Made by a program: the position numbers and the translations under genes | The notes under the pieces: model-generated | What the model saw: the letters and a program-made list of their open reading frames with translations, nothing else | Told to the model about the DNA's origin: nothing | Databases searched by the model: none | From: Solirubrobacterales bacterium | GTDB taxonomy: Bacteria > Actinomycetota > Thermoleophilia > Solirubrobacterales > 70-9 | Reading direction: 5' to 3' | Length of the DNA: 64,000 nucleotides | Assembly (NCBI GenBank): GCA_016712175.1 | Contig: JADJRQ010000003.1 | Span: 1-64,000, forward strand | Part shown: in pieces, positions 1-9,322 of the stretch | Layout: the number at the start of each line of letters is the position of its first letter | Position numbering within the stretch: position 1 is the stretch's first letter

Positions 1-2
1 GG

Positions 3-185
3 GACCAGCCCCAGCCGGCCGTCGACGAGCTCGTGGAGCAAATAAGTGAGGGGGAGATGCCTCCGCGCAAGTACACCGTCCTCCACAGTGATGCCAAACT
101 CTCCGATGCCGAAAAGAAGGCTCTGGTAGACGGACTTATCGCGACCTATGCGTCCGATCCGCCCGGAGGTGTCAAGGGCGGCTGA
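3..185 (+). CDS. Haem-binding domain protein, C-terminal fragment
   Basis: Open reading from the window edge to a TGA at 183-185; the start lies outside the window. The roughly 60 visible residues contain VDELVEQISEGEMPP, then KYTVLHSDAKLSDAEKKAL and a short Gly-rich end. This resembles the C-terminal part of the haem-binding domain family (small periplasmic or secreted c-type-like proteins, where the E-x-MPP-x-x-Y stretch is conserved). The CxxCH motif expected in such proteins would lie upstream and cannot be seen. It is followed 35 bases later by ruvC, to which it is probably functionally unrelated. The family call rests on one short conserved block. Confidence 0.55.
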   Translation, partial: DQPQPAVDELVEQISEGEMPPRKYTVLHSDAKLSDAEKKALVDGLIATYASDPPGGVKGG

Positions 186-220
186 GAAGGCATCCGATGC
201 TCCACTCAGAATGAGGTCTA

Positions 221-766
221 ATGCGAGTCGTAATGGGCATAGATCCCGGGACGGCCAACCTGGGCTTCGGCGGTGTGAGAATCGAGGGCGGACACATGGT
301 TGCGCTCGACGGTGGCGTCATCGAGACCAATGCCGGTCAGGCACTCGAGCATCGCCTCGCGCACATTCATCGCAGCCTGATCGAACTGCTCGACTGGCAC
401 CAGCCGTCGGCGCTGGCGATCGAAGACATCTACTTCGGCAAGAACGCCTCCTCGGCGATGAAAGTCGGCCAGGCCTCCGGCGTCGTCATGCTGGCGGCGG
501 CTCAAAGAGGGGTCGACTGCTTCGCGTATACCCCGCAGGCCATCAAGACTGCCGTCTGCGGTTCGGGCGACGCGGCCAAGCGGCAGGTCCAGAAGATGGT
601 CGGCACTTTGCTCGGACTCACCGAAATGCCCCGGCCCGATCACGCCGCAGACGCGCTGGCGGTGGCGATCTGCCACGGGGGTACCGCGGGACGCCGCGAA
701 GCCGAGGAGACCGCCCGGAAGAAGTCCGCGGCCCAGGCTCAGTCGTCCGTGCGGGTGCCGGGTTGA
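221..766 (+). CDS. ruvC: Holliday junction endodeoxyribonuclease RuvC
   Basis: 181 residues. RuvC is the dimeric endonuclease that resolves Holliday junctions made by homologous recombination, working on junctions bound by RuvAB. The RNase H-like fold is evident from GIDPGTANLGFG at the N-terminus, with acidic residues D8, E68 (AIEDIYFGKN), and D140/D144 (RPDHAADALAVA) in the positions of the four catalytic carboxylates. The length is near the usual 160-190. The start ATG at 221 leads directly into the conserved first strand. The stop overlaps the ruvA start (TTGA), so ruvC, ruvA and ruvB form one translationally coupled operon. Confidence 0.96.
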   Translation: MRVVMGIDPGTANLGFGGVRIEGGHMVALDGGVIETNAGQALEHRLAHIHRSLIELLDWHQPSALAIEDIYFGKNASSAMKVGQASGVVMLAAAQRGVDCFAYTPQAIKTAVCGSGDAAKRQVQKMVGTLLGLTEMPRPDHAADALAVAICHGGTAGRREAEETARKKSAAQAQSSVRVPG

Positions 767-1368
767 TTGCCTCGGTCCGCGGCGAGGTCCTGGTTCGGAG
801 AGCCAACCACGTCGTAATCGAGGCTTCGGGCGTCGGCTATCGACTGACCGTCAGTGCCGAGACCCTGAGGAGCGTGCCGGCCGCCGGGCAGGAGACGTTC
901 CTGCATGCGGAGACGATCAGCCGCGACGACTCACTATCTCTCTACGGCTTCGCCTCGGAGGAAGAGAGGGATCTCTTCGTCCAGTTGATCGGGGTCAGCG
1001 GAATCGGTCCGAAGGTCGCGGTCGCCGCGCTCTCCGGTGGGCCCCACCGGGAATTGATCACCGCGATCGTCGCCGGGGACGCCAAACGTTTTCAGGCGGT
1101 CCCTGGCATCGGCAAGCGCACGGCGGAAAGGATCATCCTCGAGCTCAAGGACCGGGTCACGGAAGAAGTCGCCCAGGCGGGCGGCACGATCGCGGCACCG
1201 GAGGCCTCCAACGCCAGGTCGCTCGCACGTGACGGACTGATCAACCTCGGCTACGCGCCACTCGAAGCCGAACAGATGCTTGACGGCATCGAAGAGGCTG
1301 ACGATGCCCAGGCGCTGATCGGTGCGGCCCTGAAACGTGCCGCCCCTGGCAGCAAGGGCGGTGCCTGA
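763..1368 (+). CDS. ruvA: Holliday junction DNA helicase subunit RuvA
   Basis: 201 residues from a TTG start that overlaps the ruvC stop by four bases. RuvA is the tetrameric junction-binding protein that loads RuvB. The N-terminal OB fold begins [17 protein letters not shown] with [11 protein letters not shown]. Two helix-hairpin-helix motifs follow: [17 protein letters not shown] and [18 protein letters not shown]. The C-terminal UBA-like domain III, which contacts RuvB, is [18 protein letters not shown]. An in-frame ATG at 148 would make a longer reading, but that adds nonsense antiparallel to ruvC, so the TTG at 763 is preferred. The stop overlaps the ruvB ATG. Confidence 0.95.
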   Translation: MIASVRGEVLVRRANHVVIEASGVGYRLTVSAETLRSVPAAGQETFLHAETISRDDSLSLYGFASEEERDLFVQLIGVSGIGPKVAVAALSGGPHRELITAIVAGDAKRFQAVPGIGKRTAERIILELKDRVTEEVAQAGGTIAAPEASNARSLARDGLINLGYAPLEAEQMLDGIEEADDAQALIGAALKRAAPGSKGGA

Positions 1369-2453
1369 TGTCCGACTTGCCCGAGTTCGGCGGCAGCCGG
1401 ATCAATCTGAGCATCGATGCCGACCTGCCGGAAGGGGCCGAGCCGCGGGTACACGACGCGAGGGCCGATGTGCCCGATCAGGAACTGGACATTTCGCTGC
1501 GTCCGCCGACGCTCGACGATTTTGTAAACCAGAAACAGGTCACCGAGCAGCTCGCCGTCTTCATCGAAGCGGCAAAGCGCCGAAACGAACCGCTCGATCA
1601 CGTCCTTCTGGCCGGGCCGCCCGGCCTCGGCAAGACTTCGCTGGCCAACATCGTCGCCGCCGAGATGGGGGTCAACCTCGTTCAAACGGCTGGGCCGGCA
1701 CTCGAGCGAAAGGGCGACGTCGCCGCCTTTCTGACTTCGCTAGAGCCGGGCAGTGTCTTCTTCATCGACGAGATCCACCGACTGGGGAGGGCGATTGAAG
1801 AGACGCTCTATCCCGCCATGGAAGACGGCGAGCTGCCGGTCGTGCTCGGCCAGGGCGCCGGCGCGCAGACAGTAACCCTGCCGCTGCCGCCGTTCACGCT
1901 GATCGGCGCTACGACCCGCAGCGGCCTGTTGACTACGCCTCTTCGAGACCGCTTCGGTGTCTCACATCGACTCGAGTACTACGCACCGGCCGATCTGGCG
2001 AAGATCGTGCTGCGGTCCGCGGCGATCCTGAAGGTCGAGATCGATGATGCCGGTGCCCACGCGATCGCCGAACGTTCACGCGGGACACCACGAGTGGCCA
2101 ACCGTCTGCTGAAGAGGGTCCGTGATTTCGCTGAGGTCAAGCATGCCGGAGCGGTCGATGCCGAGATCGCCGCCTCTGCACTCGAGATGCTCGAAGTCGA
2201 CCAGGCCGGCCTCGACCGCTCGGACCGGGCGCTGCTCGAACTGATCGCGACCAAGTTCAACGGAGGGCCGGTCGGCCTCTCGACCATCGCTGTGGCGATC
2301 GGCGAGGAGCAGGACACGATCGAAGACGTCCTCGAGCCATACTTGCTCCAGCAGGGGATGCTCAAGAGGACCCCGCGGGGCCGTGCCCTGACGCCCGCCG
2401 CCTTCGACCACCTCGGCCTCCCAGTGCCACGGAGCAACCAAAAACTCTTCTGA
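1368..2453 (+). CDS. ruvB: Holliday junction branch-migration helicase RuvB
   Basis: 361 residues. RuvB is the hexameric AAA+ motor that drives branch migration with RuvA. Walker A is GPPGLGKT (residues 83-90), Walker [10 protein letters not shown], sensor 1 GATTRSGLL, and the arginine-finger region LRDRFG; the C-terminal winged helix contains [21 protein letters not shown]. About 30 residues precede the usual start of the family core (DISLRP), an acidic N-terminal extension found in many actinobacteria. The ATGA overlap with ruvA shows translational coupling. It is the last gene of the ruvCAB operon. Confidence 0.97.
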   Translation: MSDLPEFGGSRINLSIDADLPEGAEPRVHDARADVPDQELDISLRPPTLDDFVNQKQVTEQLAVFIEAAKRRNEPLDHVLLAGPPGLGKTSLANIVAAEMGVNLVQTAGPALERKGDVAAFLTSLEPGSVFFIDEIHRLGRAIEETLYPAMEDGELPVVLGQGAGAQTVTLPLPPFTLIGATTRSGLLTTPLRDRFGVSHRLEYYAPADLAKIVLRSAAILKVEIDDAGAHAIAERSRGTPRVANRLLKRVRDFAEVKHAGAVDAEIAASALEMLEVDQAGLDRSDRALLELIATKFNGGPVGLSTIAVAIGEEQDTIEDVLEPYLLQQGMLKRTPRGRALTPAAFDHLGLPVPRSNQKLF

Positions 2454-2589
2454 CAGTCGGACTGCTCGGTTCGAGCGACTTTTCAGTTGAACCCGGCTGA
2501 TACGCTTGTCGGACGAGCGGTGAATTTGGGGGCAGGAGCCGCGGACACGGGCAGGCCCGTCACACAAGGCGGAGAAAGTTCAGGGAACA

Positions 2590-2724
2590 ATGACCAGGGA
2601 ATCCGGTTCACTTCTGTCCGTCGCGGGGATCCCGCGCGTCTTTGCGCTGACCGCAGTTTTCGCCTTCTTCGGCTTCGGTCTCGACAACGGCCGCCCGCGG
2701 AGCGCTCGGCCCGGTAGTCGTTGA
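2590..2724 (+). pseudogene. Displaced signal-peptide segment of the downstream repeat protein
   Basis: A 44-codon reading from ATG 2590 encodes basic residues then a hydrophobic run (VFALTAVFAFFGFGL), a plausible Sec signal peptide, but stops at 2722-2724. In the next frame the sequence from about 2690 reads AARGALGPVVVEKVKDIRPGPG, which is the usual first repeat of ELWxxDGT proteins and joins the main reading frame at 2768. The likeliest explanation is a one-base indel between 2680 and 2700, so the true gene would be about 2590-4732. An AAGG-rich stretch upstream (2569-2577) could serve as ribosome binding site. Confidence 0.5.
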
Positions 2725-2767
2725 AAAGGTCAAGGACATCCGCCCGGGACCGGGTGACGGCAATCCC

Positions 2768-4732
2768 TTGGTGGGCGGCGACGGCGCGAGCATTTTCGGT
2801 GGCGCTGACCTGAACGGCATCTTGATCTTCGATGCCACTGACGGCGGGCAGGTCGCCGAAGGTGGTCTACAGGGAACCGAGTTGTGGCGATCTGACGGGA
2901 CCGAGGCTGGTACCTACATGGTCAAGAACATCGCTCCTGGCAACAACGGGATGTTCGCTTTCTCCAGTCTTCCGTACAACTTCGTGGAAATGAACGGCGA
3001 AGTGTTTTTCCAGGCTCAGAGCAACCCGGTGGTAGGTCGCGAACTGTGGAAAACAGACGGGACGGAGGCCGGAACCGTCCTCGTAAAGGACATTAATCCA
3101 GCCGGTTTTAACAGTGGCGGCCCAGGCAACCTGGTGAACGTGAACGGAACCCTGTTCTTCGTGGCCAATTCCGATTTCCCCTCCGATAACACTTACGAGC
3201 GATGGAAGTCTGGCCGGACCACTGCCGGTACTGAGCTCGTTTACGACCTGCAGGGCTGCCCCACCTGCGACATCAGCAACATGCAGGCGATCGGCGACAA
3301 GCTCTACTTCAGCTTCGACGACGGCGTCAACGGACGCGAACTCTGGACCTCGGACGGCTCGTTCTTCGGCACCAAAATGGTCAAGGACATCAATCCGGGC
3401 CTGAACGACAGCAAACCGGGCGGCCTCTTCGAATACAACGGCCTCCTCTATTTCAAGGCCAACGACGGCGTTGTCGGGATCGAGCTTTGGCGCACCGATG
3501 GGACCGAGGCCGGCACGGAGCTGTTTCTGGACCTCAGGCCCGGCGGCGATGACAGCAACGGCCTTGAGTTCGGCGGGCCGGCCCTCGAATTCGGCGGGGA
3601 ACTGTTCGTCGCCGGTGACTTTGGCCTCTACAAAACCGACGGCACCCCTGGCGACGTCGAGGAGGTCCTTGCTGGCGTTGGTGCTGCCAATGGGCTAATG
3701 GAGGTGAACGGTGCCCTCTACTTCACGAACCTAGCAGGCGATCTTTTTGTGTTCGACGGCACAGTTGCGAGTATCGAATTGGTGGTTGACGGAGTCATTC
3801 CGCCCTTCACCTCGCTCGTTGATTTTGATGGCGCCTACTACGGCGCTTTCGACGACGGTGTCCACGGCGTGGAACTGTGGCGAACCGATCTGACCACTTC
3901 CGGCACCGAGCGCCTCACGGACATCAACCCCAATGGCGGCTCATTGATCAACGCGATGATCGTTTCCGGGGAGTACCTCTACTTCCGCGGTGCGGACGCG
4001 GAAGTGCTCTCCGGCGCCGGTGTCACCGGGGTCGAGCTCTGGGCCGCCCATGTAGATAAGACGGCACCGGAAACGAGCATCGATTCGGGGCCGGCCGAAG
4101 GCGACGTCTTCGAGTCCGAATCGGTGACTTTCACTTTCTCGTCGAATGAGCCGGATTCCGTATTCAGCTGCTCGATCGATGGTGGAGCCGCCGAAGCCTG
4201 CAATTCCGGCACCCAGACCTACAGCGGTCTGGCCGATGGCCCGCACAGCTTCTCGGTAACCGCCGCCGACCCGGAGCCCTTCAACAACGCCGACCCGACT
4301 CCGGCCACCCGCGGCTTCACCTTCAAGCAGCAGGAGGTTGTAAGGCCGCCGGTCGACAAGACTGCCCCCAAGCTGAGGCTCCGCGGAAACAAGAGGCAGA
4401 AGAGCATGCGGAAGATCGTGCTCAAGGCGACCTGCCTCGACGAGTCCTGCACCCTCAAGGCCAAGGGCAACATCAAGATCAAGGTCCTGAAGCCGAACGG
4501 CAACGTCAAAAGGACCAAGACGATCCGGCTGAAGAAAGTGACACGAAAGGCCCGTGCCGGCAAGGCGGTCAAGCTGAACCTGAAGCTCAACCGCAAGGCA
4601 AAGAAGTTGCTCCGGCGCGTGATCAGGAAGAAGCCTTCGAAAGCCACGATCACGGTTTGGGCAACCGACACCGCGGGCAACACCTCCAAAGCCAAACGAC
4701 GAGTGAAGGTGCTCAGCAAGCGTCGTCGTTAG
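2768..4732 (+). CDS. Secreted ELWxxDGTxxGT-repeat protein with Ig-like domain and basic tail
   Basis: The frame open from TTG 2768 gives 654 residues, but the real start is probably at 2590 (see the signal-peptide entry). About seven repeats of roughly 50 residues carry the signature ELW-x-(T/S)DGT-x-AGT followed by VKDINPG; several are degenerate. This is the beta-propeller-like hyalin/ELWxxDGT family often seen in large surface proteins. Residues about 434-520 form a chitobiase/Ig-like module with the typical FSCSIDGG and LADGPHSFSV pattern. The last about 115 residues are strongly basic (Lys/Arg-rich) and resemble the C-terminal modules of many Solirubrobacterales exported proteins. No sorting motif or transmembrane anchor is seen. 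The function is unknown; adhesion or envelope binding is inference. Confidence 0.7.
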   Translation: MVGGDGASIFGGADLNGILIFDATDGGQVAEGGLQGTELWRSDGTEAGTYMVKNIAPGNNGMFAFSSLPYNFVEMNGEVFFQAQSNPVVGRELWKTDGTEAGTVLVKDINPAGFNSGGPGNLVNVNGTLFFVANSDFPSDNTYERWKSGRTTAGTELVYDLQGCPTCDISNMQAIGDKLYFSFDDGVNGRELWTSDGSFFGTKMVKDINPGLNDSKPGGLFEYNGLLYFKANDGVVGIELWRTDGTEAGTELFLDLRPGGDDSNGLEFGGPALEFGGELFVAGDFGLYKTDGTPGDVEEVLAGVGAANGLMEVNGALYFTNLAGDLFVFDGTVASIELVVDGVIPPFTSLVDFDGAYYGAFDDGVHGVELWRTDLTTSGTERLTDINPNGGSLINAMIVSGEYLYFRGADAEVLSGAGVTGVELWAAHVDKTAPETSIDSGPAEGDVFESESVTFTFSSNEPDSVFSCSIDGGAAEACNSGTQTYSGLADGPHSFSVTAADPEPFNNADPTPATRGFTFKQQEVVRPPVDKTAPKLRLRGNKRQKSMRKIVLKATCLDESCTLKAKGNIKIKVLKPNGNVKRTKTIRLKKVTRKARAGKAVKLNLKLNRKAKKLLRRVIRKKPSKATITVWATDTAGNTSKAKRRVKVLSKRRR

Positions 4733-5661
4733 CTGACCTCGGAGAAGCCCTGGCGCCAGCTGGCGTACTTCGGCTTCCAGCCGAGCTGGTCTTTTGCCCT
4801 TGCGTTGCTGGCTCCTCGCATTTCGACCGCGCTCATGGCCGTCGGCTTTCCCGCCACCAGCTTCGCCAGCCAGAGGGGTACGTGCCGCGGGGGCTTCGCT
4901 CCGAGCGCTGACGCGTATACCGGCAGCCAGTCCTTGAGCGCCGCCGGTTCGTCGTCAACGACGTTGTAGATGCCGCCGGCACTGCTTTCGACGGCCCGGG
5001 CGGCGGCTGAAGCGGCGTCTTCGACGTGGACGAAGGAGAAGGTGCCGGTCCCGGCTCCGACCACGGGGAACTTTCGCTGCTTGACTTCGAGGCCGGTGGT
5101 GCCATCGGCGGCGTACCAGGTGTCCGGTCCGTAGAGGAACCCGTAGCGCAGGCAGATGCCTTGAAACTCCCTGGCGCCGAGCACCTCTCGTTCGTGTCCG
5201 ATCATGGAACGGAAGGAATCGCCGAACGAATCCGGGGCGGTTTCTTCGACCGGTTCGTCCTCGGTCTTGACCCAGTTGCCTTCCTGTCTGTACATGAACG
5301 AGAGGCTCTGGGTGATGAATCGCCCGACCCCGGCGGACTTCGCCGCTTCGACGAGGTTGTGACCGCCTTTCGACCGGATCAGGTTGTTCTGGACGTAGAA
5401 GTCCGGATCCTTCGGTTTGTATTCCTTCGGCAGCGAAGTCAGCTGATTGATCAGGACCTCCGGTGAGGCATCGGCCACTGCTTTCAGAACCGAATCAGCG
5501 TCCAGGGCGTCGCAGACGATCGGCTTTGCTCCGGCGGATTCGATCGCGCCCGCCCTGCTTTCGCTCCGGGTCGTTCCGGTCACGTCATGCCCCGCTGCGA
5601 CGAGCTGCCGCACGAGTGGCCTTCCGATCGCACCAGTTGCTCCAGCTACGAAGACTTTCAT
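4729..5661 (-). CDS. NAD(P)-dependent epimerase/dehydratase (extended SDR)
   Basis: 310 residues. The N-terminus has the Rossmann nucleotide-binding motif GATGAIGRPLVRQL, followed by the acceptor-strand GTTRSESRAG. A conserved interface GTGTFSFVHVEDAASAAARAVE and GIYNVVDDEPAALKDWLPVYA are typical of atypical extended SDRs that act on sugars or unknown substrates. The classical YxxxK catalytic pair is not obvious: the region YGFLYGPDTWY is present but the lysine spacing does not fit, as in the NmrA-like or atypical subgroups. It is convergent with the repeat protein, their stop codons overlapping (4729-4732), so no terminator space separates them. The substrate cannot be predicted. Confidence 0.8.
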   Translation of the reverse strand: MKVFVAGATGAIGRPLVRQLVAAGHDVTGTTRSESRAGAIESAGAKPIVCDALDADSVLKAVADASPEVLINQLTSLPKEYKPKDPDFYVQNNLIRSKGGHNLVEAAKSAGVGRFITQSLSFMYRQEGNWVKTEDEPVEETAPDSFGDSFRSMIGHEREVLGAREFQGICLRYGFLYGPDTWYAADGTTGLEVKQRKFPVVGAGTGTFSFVHVEDAASAAARAVESSAGGIYNVVDDEPAALKDWLPVYASALGAKPPRHVPLWLAKLVAGKPTAMSAVEMRGASNARAKDQLGWKPKYASWRQGFSEVS

Positions 5662-5747
5662 GGGGCTACCCTAGCCCGGCCCGCGGGGTTCGGTCCATTT
5701 TCGCGCCAAGGCGCGCCGAGCGGTCGGCTTCACTAGCCTTGCCTTCG

Positions 5748-6236
5748 ATGCCATTCTTCATCTGTCCCAACTGCGGCAACCGCGAGACCAGCGGAGACCG
5801 CACCGCCGGTTTCAGCACCCGTCCGAAGGGGTGCTCGAAGTGCGGCTTCGGATTTGTTTTCGAGCTGCTTGACGACTACTACCCGGCTCCGAACGCCGCC
5901 TTTTTCGTTTGCGACCAGGAGGGTCGTGTGATCGACGCGGGCCGCGGCAGCTTCGAACTGACGGGACTCACCGACGAAGACGTCATCGGCCGGCCGGTCA
6001 AGGACGTACTAGGTCTCCGGTGGGTCGATCGCGGTGACGGAGGCGAGACTGCCGACACCAACGGCGATGGTGAGACGGACCCGATCGAGACTTCGCTGGA
6101 GTGGGGCGTGCGCTCGCTTGGCAAGCGCGTTGCCGTCAATTCCGAGAACGAATCCACGGCTGAGGCGATCGCCGATGTCTTCCCTGCATATGACGACGAC
6201 GGGGGCCTGATGATCGTCCTCACGCCGGAAGGATAA
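5748..6236 (+). CDS. Zinc-ribbon/PAS domain protein
   Basis: 162 residues. The N-terminus has a zinc-ribbon-like pair of CxxC motifs (CPNCGNRE, CSKCGF, residues 5-8 and about 29-32). It is followed by a PAS-like domain: APNAAFFVCDQEGRVIDAGRGSFELTGLTDEDVIGRPVKDVLGL. The last part is acidic. There is no output domain (kinase, GGDEF, HTH), so it could be a sensor adaptor. The start ATG at 5748 is chosen because it begins at the zinc ribbon; the upstream in-frame extension is antisense to the SDR gene. It sits 9 bases before secDF and is probably co-transcribed with it; a functional link to secretion is unproven. Confidence 0.7.
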   Translation: MPFFICPNCGNRETSGDRTAGFSTRPKGCSKCGFGFVFELLDDYYPAPNAAFFVCDQEGRVIDAGRGSFELTGLTDEDVIGRPVKDVLGLRWVDRGDGGETADTNGDGETDPIETSLEWGVRSLGKRVAVNSENESTAEAIADVFPAYDDDGGLMIVLTPEG

Positions 6237-6245
6237 ACTCCGCGC

Positions 6246-9050
6246 ATGGGAGGCAGGCGCCGAAATATATTCGTGCTGGCATTCGTGCTGGCACTGGTCA
6301 TCGTCTCGGCCGTAATCGTGGTCAAGAAGGAGACGCAGCTCGGCCTGGACCTCCAGGGCGGCATTGAGCTCACCCTTCAGGGACGGCCGACCCCGCAAGC
6401 CCCTGAAGTCACGACCGAAGCGATGGATCGCTCGGTCGACATCATCCGTTCCGGCTGTGACCGGCTCGGCATCTCCGAAATCGAGGTCTCGCGGCTTGGT
6501 GCTGACCAGATCTCGGTCGGTATCCCGGGTGCGACTTCGGTCGGCAAGGCCACTGAGTGTGCGACAAAGCCGGCCCGCCTCTACTTCTACGACTGGCAGA
6601 ACAACCTGGTTGGCCCGGCCAAGGATCTCCAGACCGACCTCGGCAATGCCGATCCGGCAAAGGTCCTGAAAGAGCAGCGTCAGAAGTGGATCGACGCCGG
6701 CCGTCCGCCGACTGAAGGCTCGAACCGCTCGCTGCTCACTCAGGGCGCCGAGCCGACCATTTACGACGCGGTCGAACTCGCTTCGAAGCAGCCGCGGGTC
6801 GACAAGTGCGACAGCTGTGCGGCACCCGACCAGTACTACCTGTTCTCCACCGACAAGGAGCACACCTACCTTTCCGGTCCGGTCAACGACAAGGCCGACC
6901 TCTACTTCAACGAGCAGGGCACACCGATCGCGAAGGAAAACACCGAAGTCAAGGAAGTGCCGCAGGGTACGGTCGTAGTCACCGAGCAGGCCACTGATGC
7001 GGGCACCGGCGACAATCTCGAAGGACCCGAGAACGCTGGCTATTACGTACTCACGGACAACGCGGCGCTGTCGGGCAACGACATCAAGGACCCTCAGCAG
7101 GAGACCGACCAGAGCGGTCTGCCGAACGTCACTTTCAGTTTCACGGACAAGGGCCGCAAGGCCTTCCAGGAGGTCACCCGCCGCATCGCGCAGGAGGGTC
7201 AAGCCCGCGCGATCGGTCCGGTTGACACCGATCAGGCCTCGCAGTTGTCCGGCAATTTCGCGATCGTGCTCGACGGCGGCGTCGTCTCGCGACCGATCAT
7301 CAACTTCGTCGAGAACCCCGACGGCATCGACGGCCGTCAGGGCGCTCAGATCTCGGGCGGTTTCAACATCGCCGGCGCGCAGGAGCTGGCCGAGTTCCTC
7401 CAGCGTGGCGCGCTGCCAATCGACCTCACGCTGACCAGCCAGAGCCAGGTCTCGGCGAGCCTCGGCCAGGAGGCCCTCGATCAGGGCGTGCTGGCTCTGC
7501 TCATCGGACTCGCCCTGGTGATTCTCTTCCTGATCACCTTCTACCGCTTCCTCGGGCTGGTCGCTTCGCTGGCCCTGATCGTCTACGCGATCATCTTCCT
7601 GGCGATGATCAAGGTGATTCCGATCACCATGACCCTGCCGGGAATCGCCGGCCTTGTGTTAACCATCGGTGTGGCCGCCGACTCGAACATCGTCATCTTC
7701 GAGCGAATAAAGGAAGAACTGCGGCTCGGGAGATCCGTGACATCTTCCATCGCGATCGGTTATCGCCGCGGCATCGGCACGATAATCGACGCCAACGTCG
7801 TCACCCTGCTGACGGCCTTCATCCTGTTCGTCCTCGCTACCTCCGGCATCAAGGGCTTCGCTTTCACCCTCGGCGTCGGCACCCTGGTCTCGCTGCTCAC
7901 GGCAGTCGTCTTTACCCAGGCCCTGCTGTTCTCGATGAGCAACACCAATTTCCTGAGATCCGGCCGCGGCTTCAGCGGGATCGAAGGCAAACAGCGCTGG
8001 CACTTCGACTTCATGGGGAATGCCAAGTGGCTCTTCGCGATTTCGGGAGTGATCCTGCTGATCGGTGCCATGGCCCTGACGACGAAGGGCCTCAACTTCG
8101 GCATTGACTTCGAGTCAGGCACCCGAATCGAAGTCGCGCTTGACAAGGACGTCTCACCAGACGAACTTCGGTCCGCGGTTGCCGGCGAAGGTCTCGCGGA
8201 TGCCGAGATCCAGCAGGTCGACAACCCCGTTCTCTGTCAAAACGCCTTCCAGATCCAGAGCGACACGCTCGATCCGAACGAGCTCGCGGCAGTAGAAAAG
8301 ACTTTGGAAGACGACTTCGGGATATCGAAGGACGGCTTCAACAGCACCAGCGTCGGTCCGACCTTCGGTGCTTCGGTGGCCCGCAGCGCGTTGCTCGCGG
8401 TCGCCTTCTCCCTGCTTCTGATCACGGGATACGTGGCAATCCGGTTCGAACCGAAGTACTCGGTACCGATCCTGATCGCGATCATGCACGACATCCTTAT
8501 TGCCCTTGGCGTCTACGCATTGATTGGTGCCGAGGTCTCCAGCGCAACCGTCGCGGCCTTCCTCACAATTCTGGGCTACTCGCTCTACGACACGATCATC
8601 GTGTTCGACCGAATACGTGAGAACCAGCCCAAGATGCCTCGGGCCACGTTCTCGCAGATCACCAACAAGTCGATGTCAGAAGTCATGACCCGGTCGCTCG
8701 CGACCAGTCTCTGCACCTTGCTCGGTGTTGCCTCTCTGCTCGTCTTCGGCGGCGAGACCCTGCGGGCATTCGCGATCGCGATCCTCGTCGGCATCGCATC
8801 AGGTACCTATTCGTCGATCTTCATCGCGTCGCCGGTGCTCGCCCTCTGGAAGGAACGCGAGCCCGGGTTCCGCCGCCGCCGCCGTCAGCAGATCGAGACG
8901 CAGGGCAGCGTGCCGGCCTTCGCTTCCGACCTCGAGGTTTCGAAGGTCGGGGACATCATGGATGAAGACGGCATCGAAGTCGACGAGTCCGGTGATTCCG
9001 TGCCCGTTTCGGAGCATCCGAGTCCAAGACGCAAGAGGGGCAGAAAGTAA
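6246..9050 (+). CDS. secDF: Protein translocase subunit SecDF (fused)
   Basis: 934 residues. It carries both SecD and SecF, which use the proton motive force to pull secreted proteins through SecYEG. The SecD half has the first transmembrane helix at residues about 7-25, the motif LGLDLQGGIELTL, a large P1 exported domain, and GVAADSNIVIFERIKEEL in the fourth helix region. The SecF half begins around residue 580 (FDFMGNAKWLFAISGVILL), with LNFGIDFESGTRIEV and GYSLYDTIIVFDRIREN. The two are usually separate genes in actinobacteria. The basic, acidic-ended C-terminus (PSPRRKRGRK) is cytoplasmic. The stop overlaps the next gene (TAATG). Confidence 0.95.
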   Translation: MGGRRRNIFVLAFVLALVIVSAVIVVKKETQLGLDLQGGIELTLQGRPTPQAPEVTTEAMDRSVDIIRSGCDRLGISEIEVSRLGADQISVGIPGATSVGKATECATKPARLYFYDWQNNLVGPAKDLQTDLGNADPAKVLKEQRQKWIDAGRPPTEGSNRSLLTQGAEPTIYDAVELASKQPRVDKCDSCAAPDQYYLFSTDKEHTYLSGPVNDKADLYFNEQGTPIAKENTEVKEVPQGTVVVTEQATDAGTGDNLEGPENAGYYVLTDNAALSGNDIKDPQQETDQSGLPNVTFSFTDKGRKAFQEVTRRIAQEGQARAIGPVDTDQASQLSGNFAIVLDGGVVSRPIINFVENPDGIDGRQGAQISGGFNIAGAQELAEFLQRGALPIDLTLTSQSQVSASLGQEALDQGVLALLIGLALVILFLITFYRFLGLVASLALIVYAIIFLAMIKVIPITMTLPGIAGLVLTIGVAADSNIVIFERIKEELRLGRSVTSSIAIGYRRGIGTIIDANVVTLLTAFILFVLATSGIKGFAFTLGVGTLVSLLTAVVFTQALLFSMSNTNFLRSGRGFSGIEGKQRWHFDFMGNAKWLFAISGVILLIGAMALTTKGLNFGIDFESGTRIEVALDKDVSPDELRSAVAGEGLADAEIQQVDNPVLCQNAFQIQSDTLDPNELAAVEKTLEDDFGISKDGFNSTSVGPTFGASVARSALLAVAFSLLLITGYVAIRFEPKYSVPILIAIMHDILIALGVYALIGAEVSSATVAAFLTILGYSLYDTIIVFDRIRENQPKMPRATFSQITNKSMSEVMTRSLATSLCTLLGVASLLVFGGETLRAFAIAILVGIASGTYSSIFIASPVLALWKEREPGFRRRRRQQIETQGSVPAFASDLEVSKVGDIMDEDGIEVDESGDSVPVSEHPSPRRKRGRK

Positions 9051-9322
9051 TGGCCGTTGTCGTCTGGTTCACAGTGGGTCTCGCCATTTGGCACTTCTCG
9101 ATCTTCGTACCGGAGCGGTTCTGGCAGGGCATCATCGGTGCCCTCATTGGCGCGCTGGCCGGAGCTCTCGTTTCCGGCGCCCTGATCCAGATCGCGCTCG
9201 GAAACGGCATCAACGATACGAACGTCCTCACTTTCATCGCTGCGATCCCCGGAACGATCGTCGGAATTGCCGCCATTTACTGGATCGGCTCACGCTCCGA
9301 CGACCCGGAATTCGAAATCTAG
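9050..9322 (+). CDS. Small three-helix membrane protein
   Basis: 90 residues, starting at the ATG that overlaps the secDF stop. It has hydrophobic segments at about residues 3-18, 24-46 and 60-80. The middle one is glycine/alanine-rich (GALIGALAGALVSGALI), a glycine-zipper type that packs tightly in membranes. The layout resembles small GlsB/YeaQ-type or DUF-like integral membrane proteins, but no family-specific motif is certain. Translational coupling to secDF suggests co-expression, and a membrane or secretion-related role is inference only. Confidence 0.65.
   Translation: MAVVVWFTVGLAIWHFSIFVPERFWQGIIGALIGALAGALVSGALIQIALGNGINDTNVLTFIAAIPGTIVGIAAIYWIGSRSDDPEFEI

Noticed and set aside
2487..2717. 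A 76-codon frame beginning just after ruvB
   Set aside because: It covers an untranslated leader and the displaced signal-peptide region; composition is not protein-like.
6009..7202. A 397-codon minus-strand frame opposite secDF
   Set aside because: SecD motifs are on the other strand and no start context or domain supports the antisense frame.
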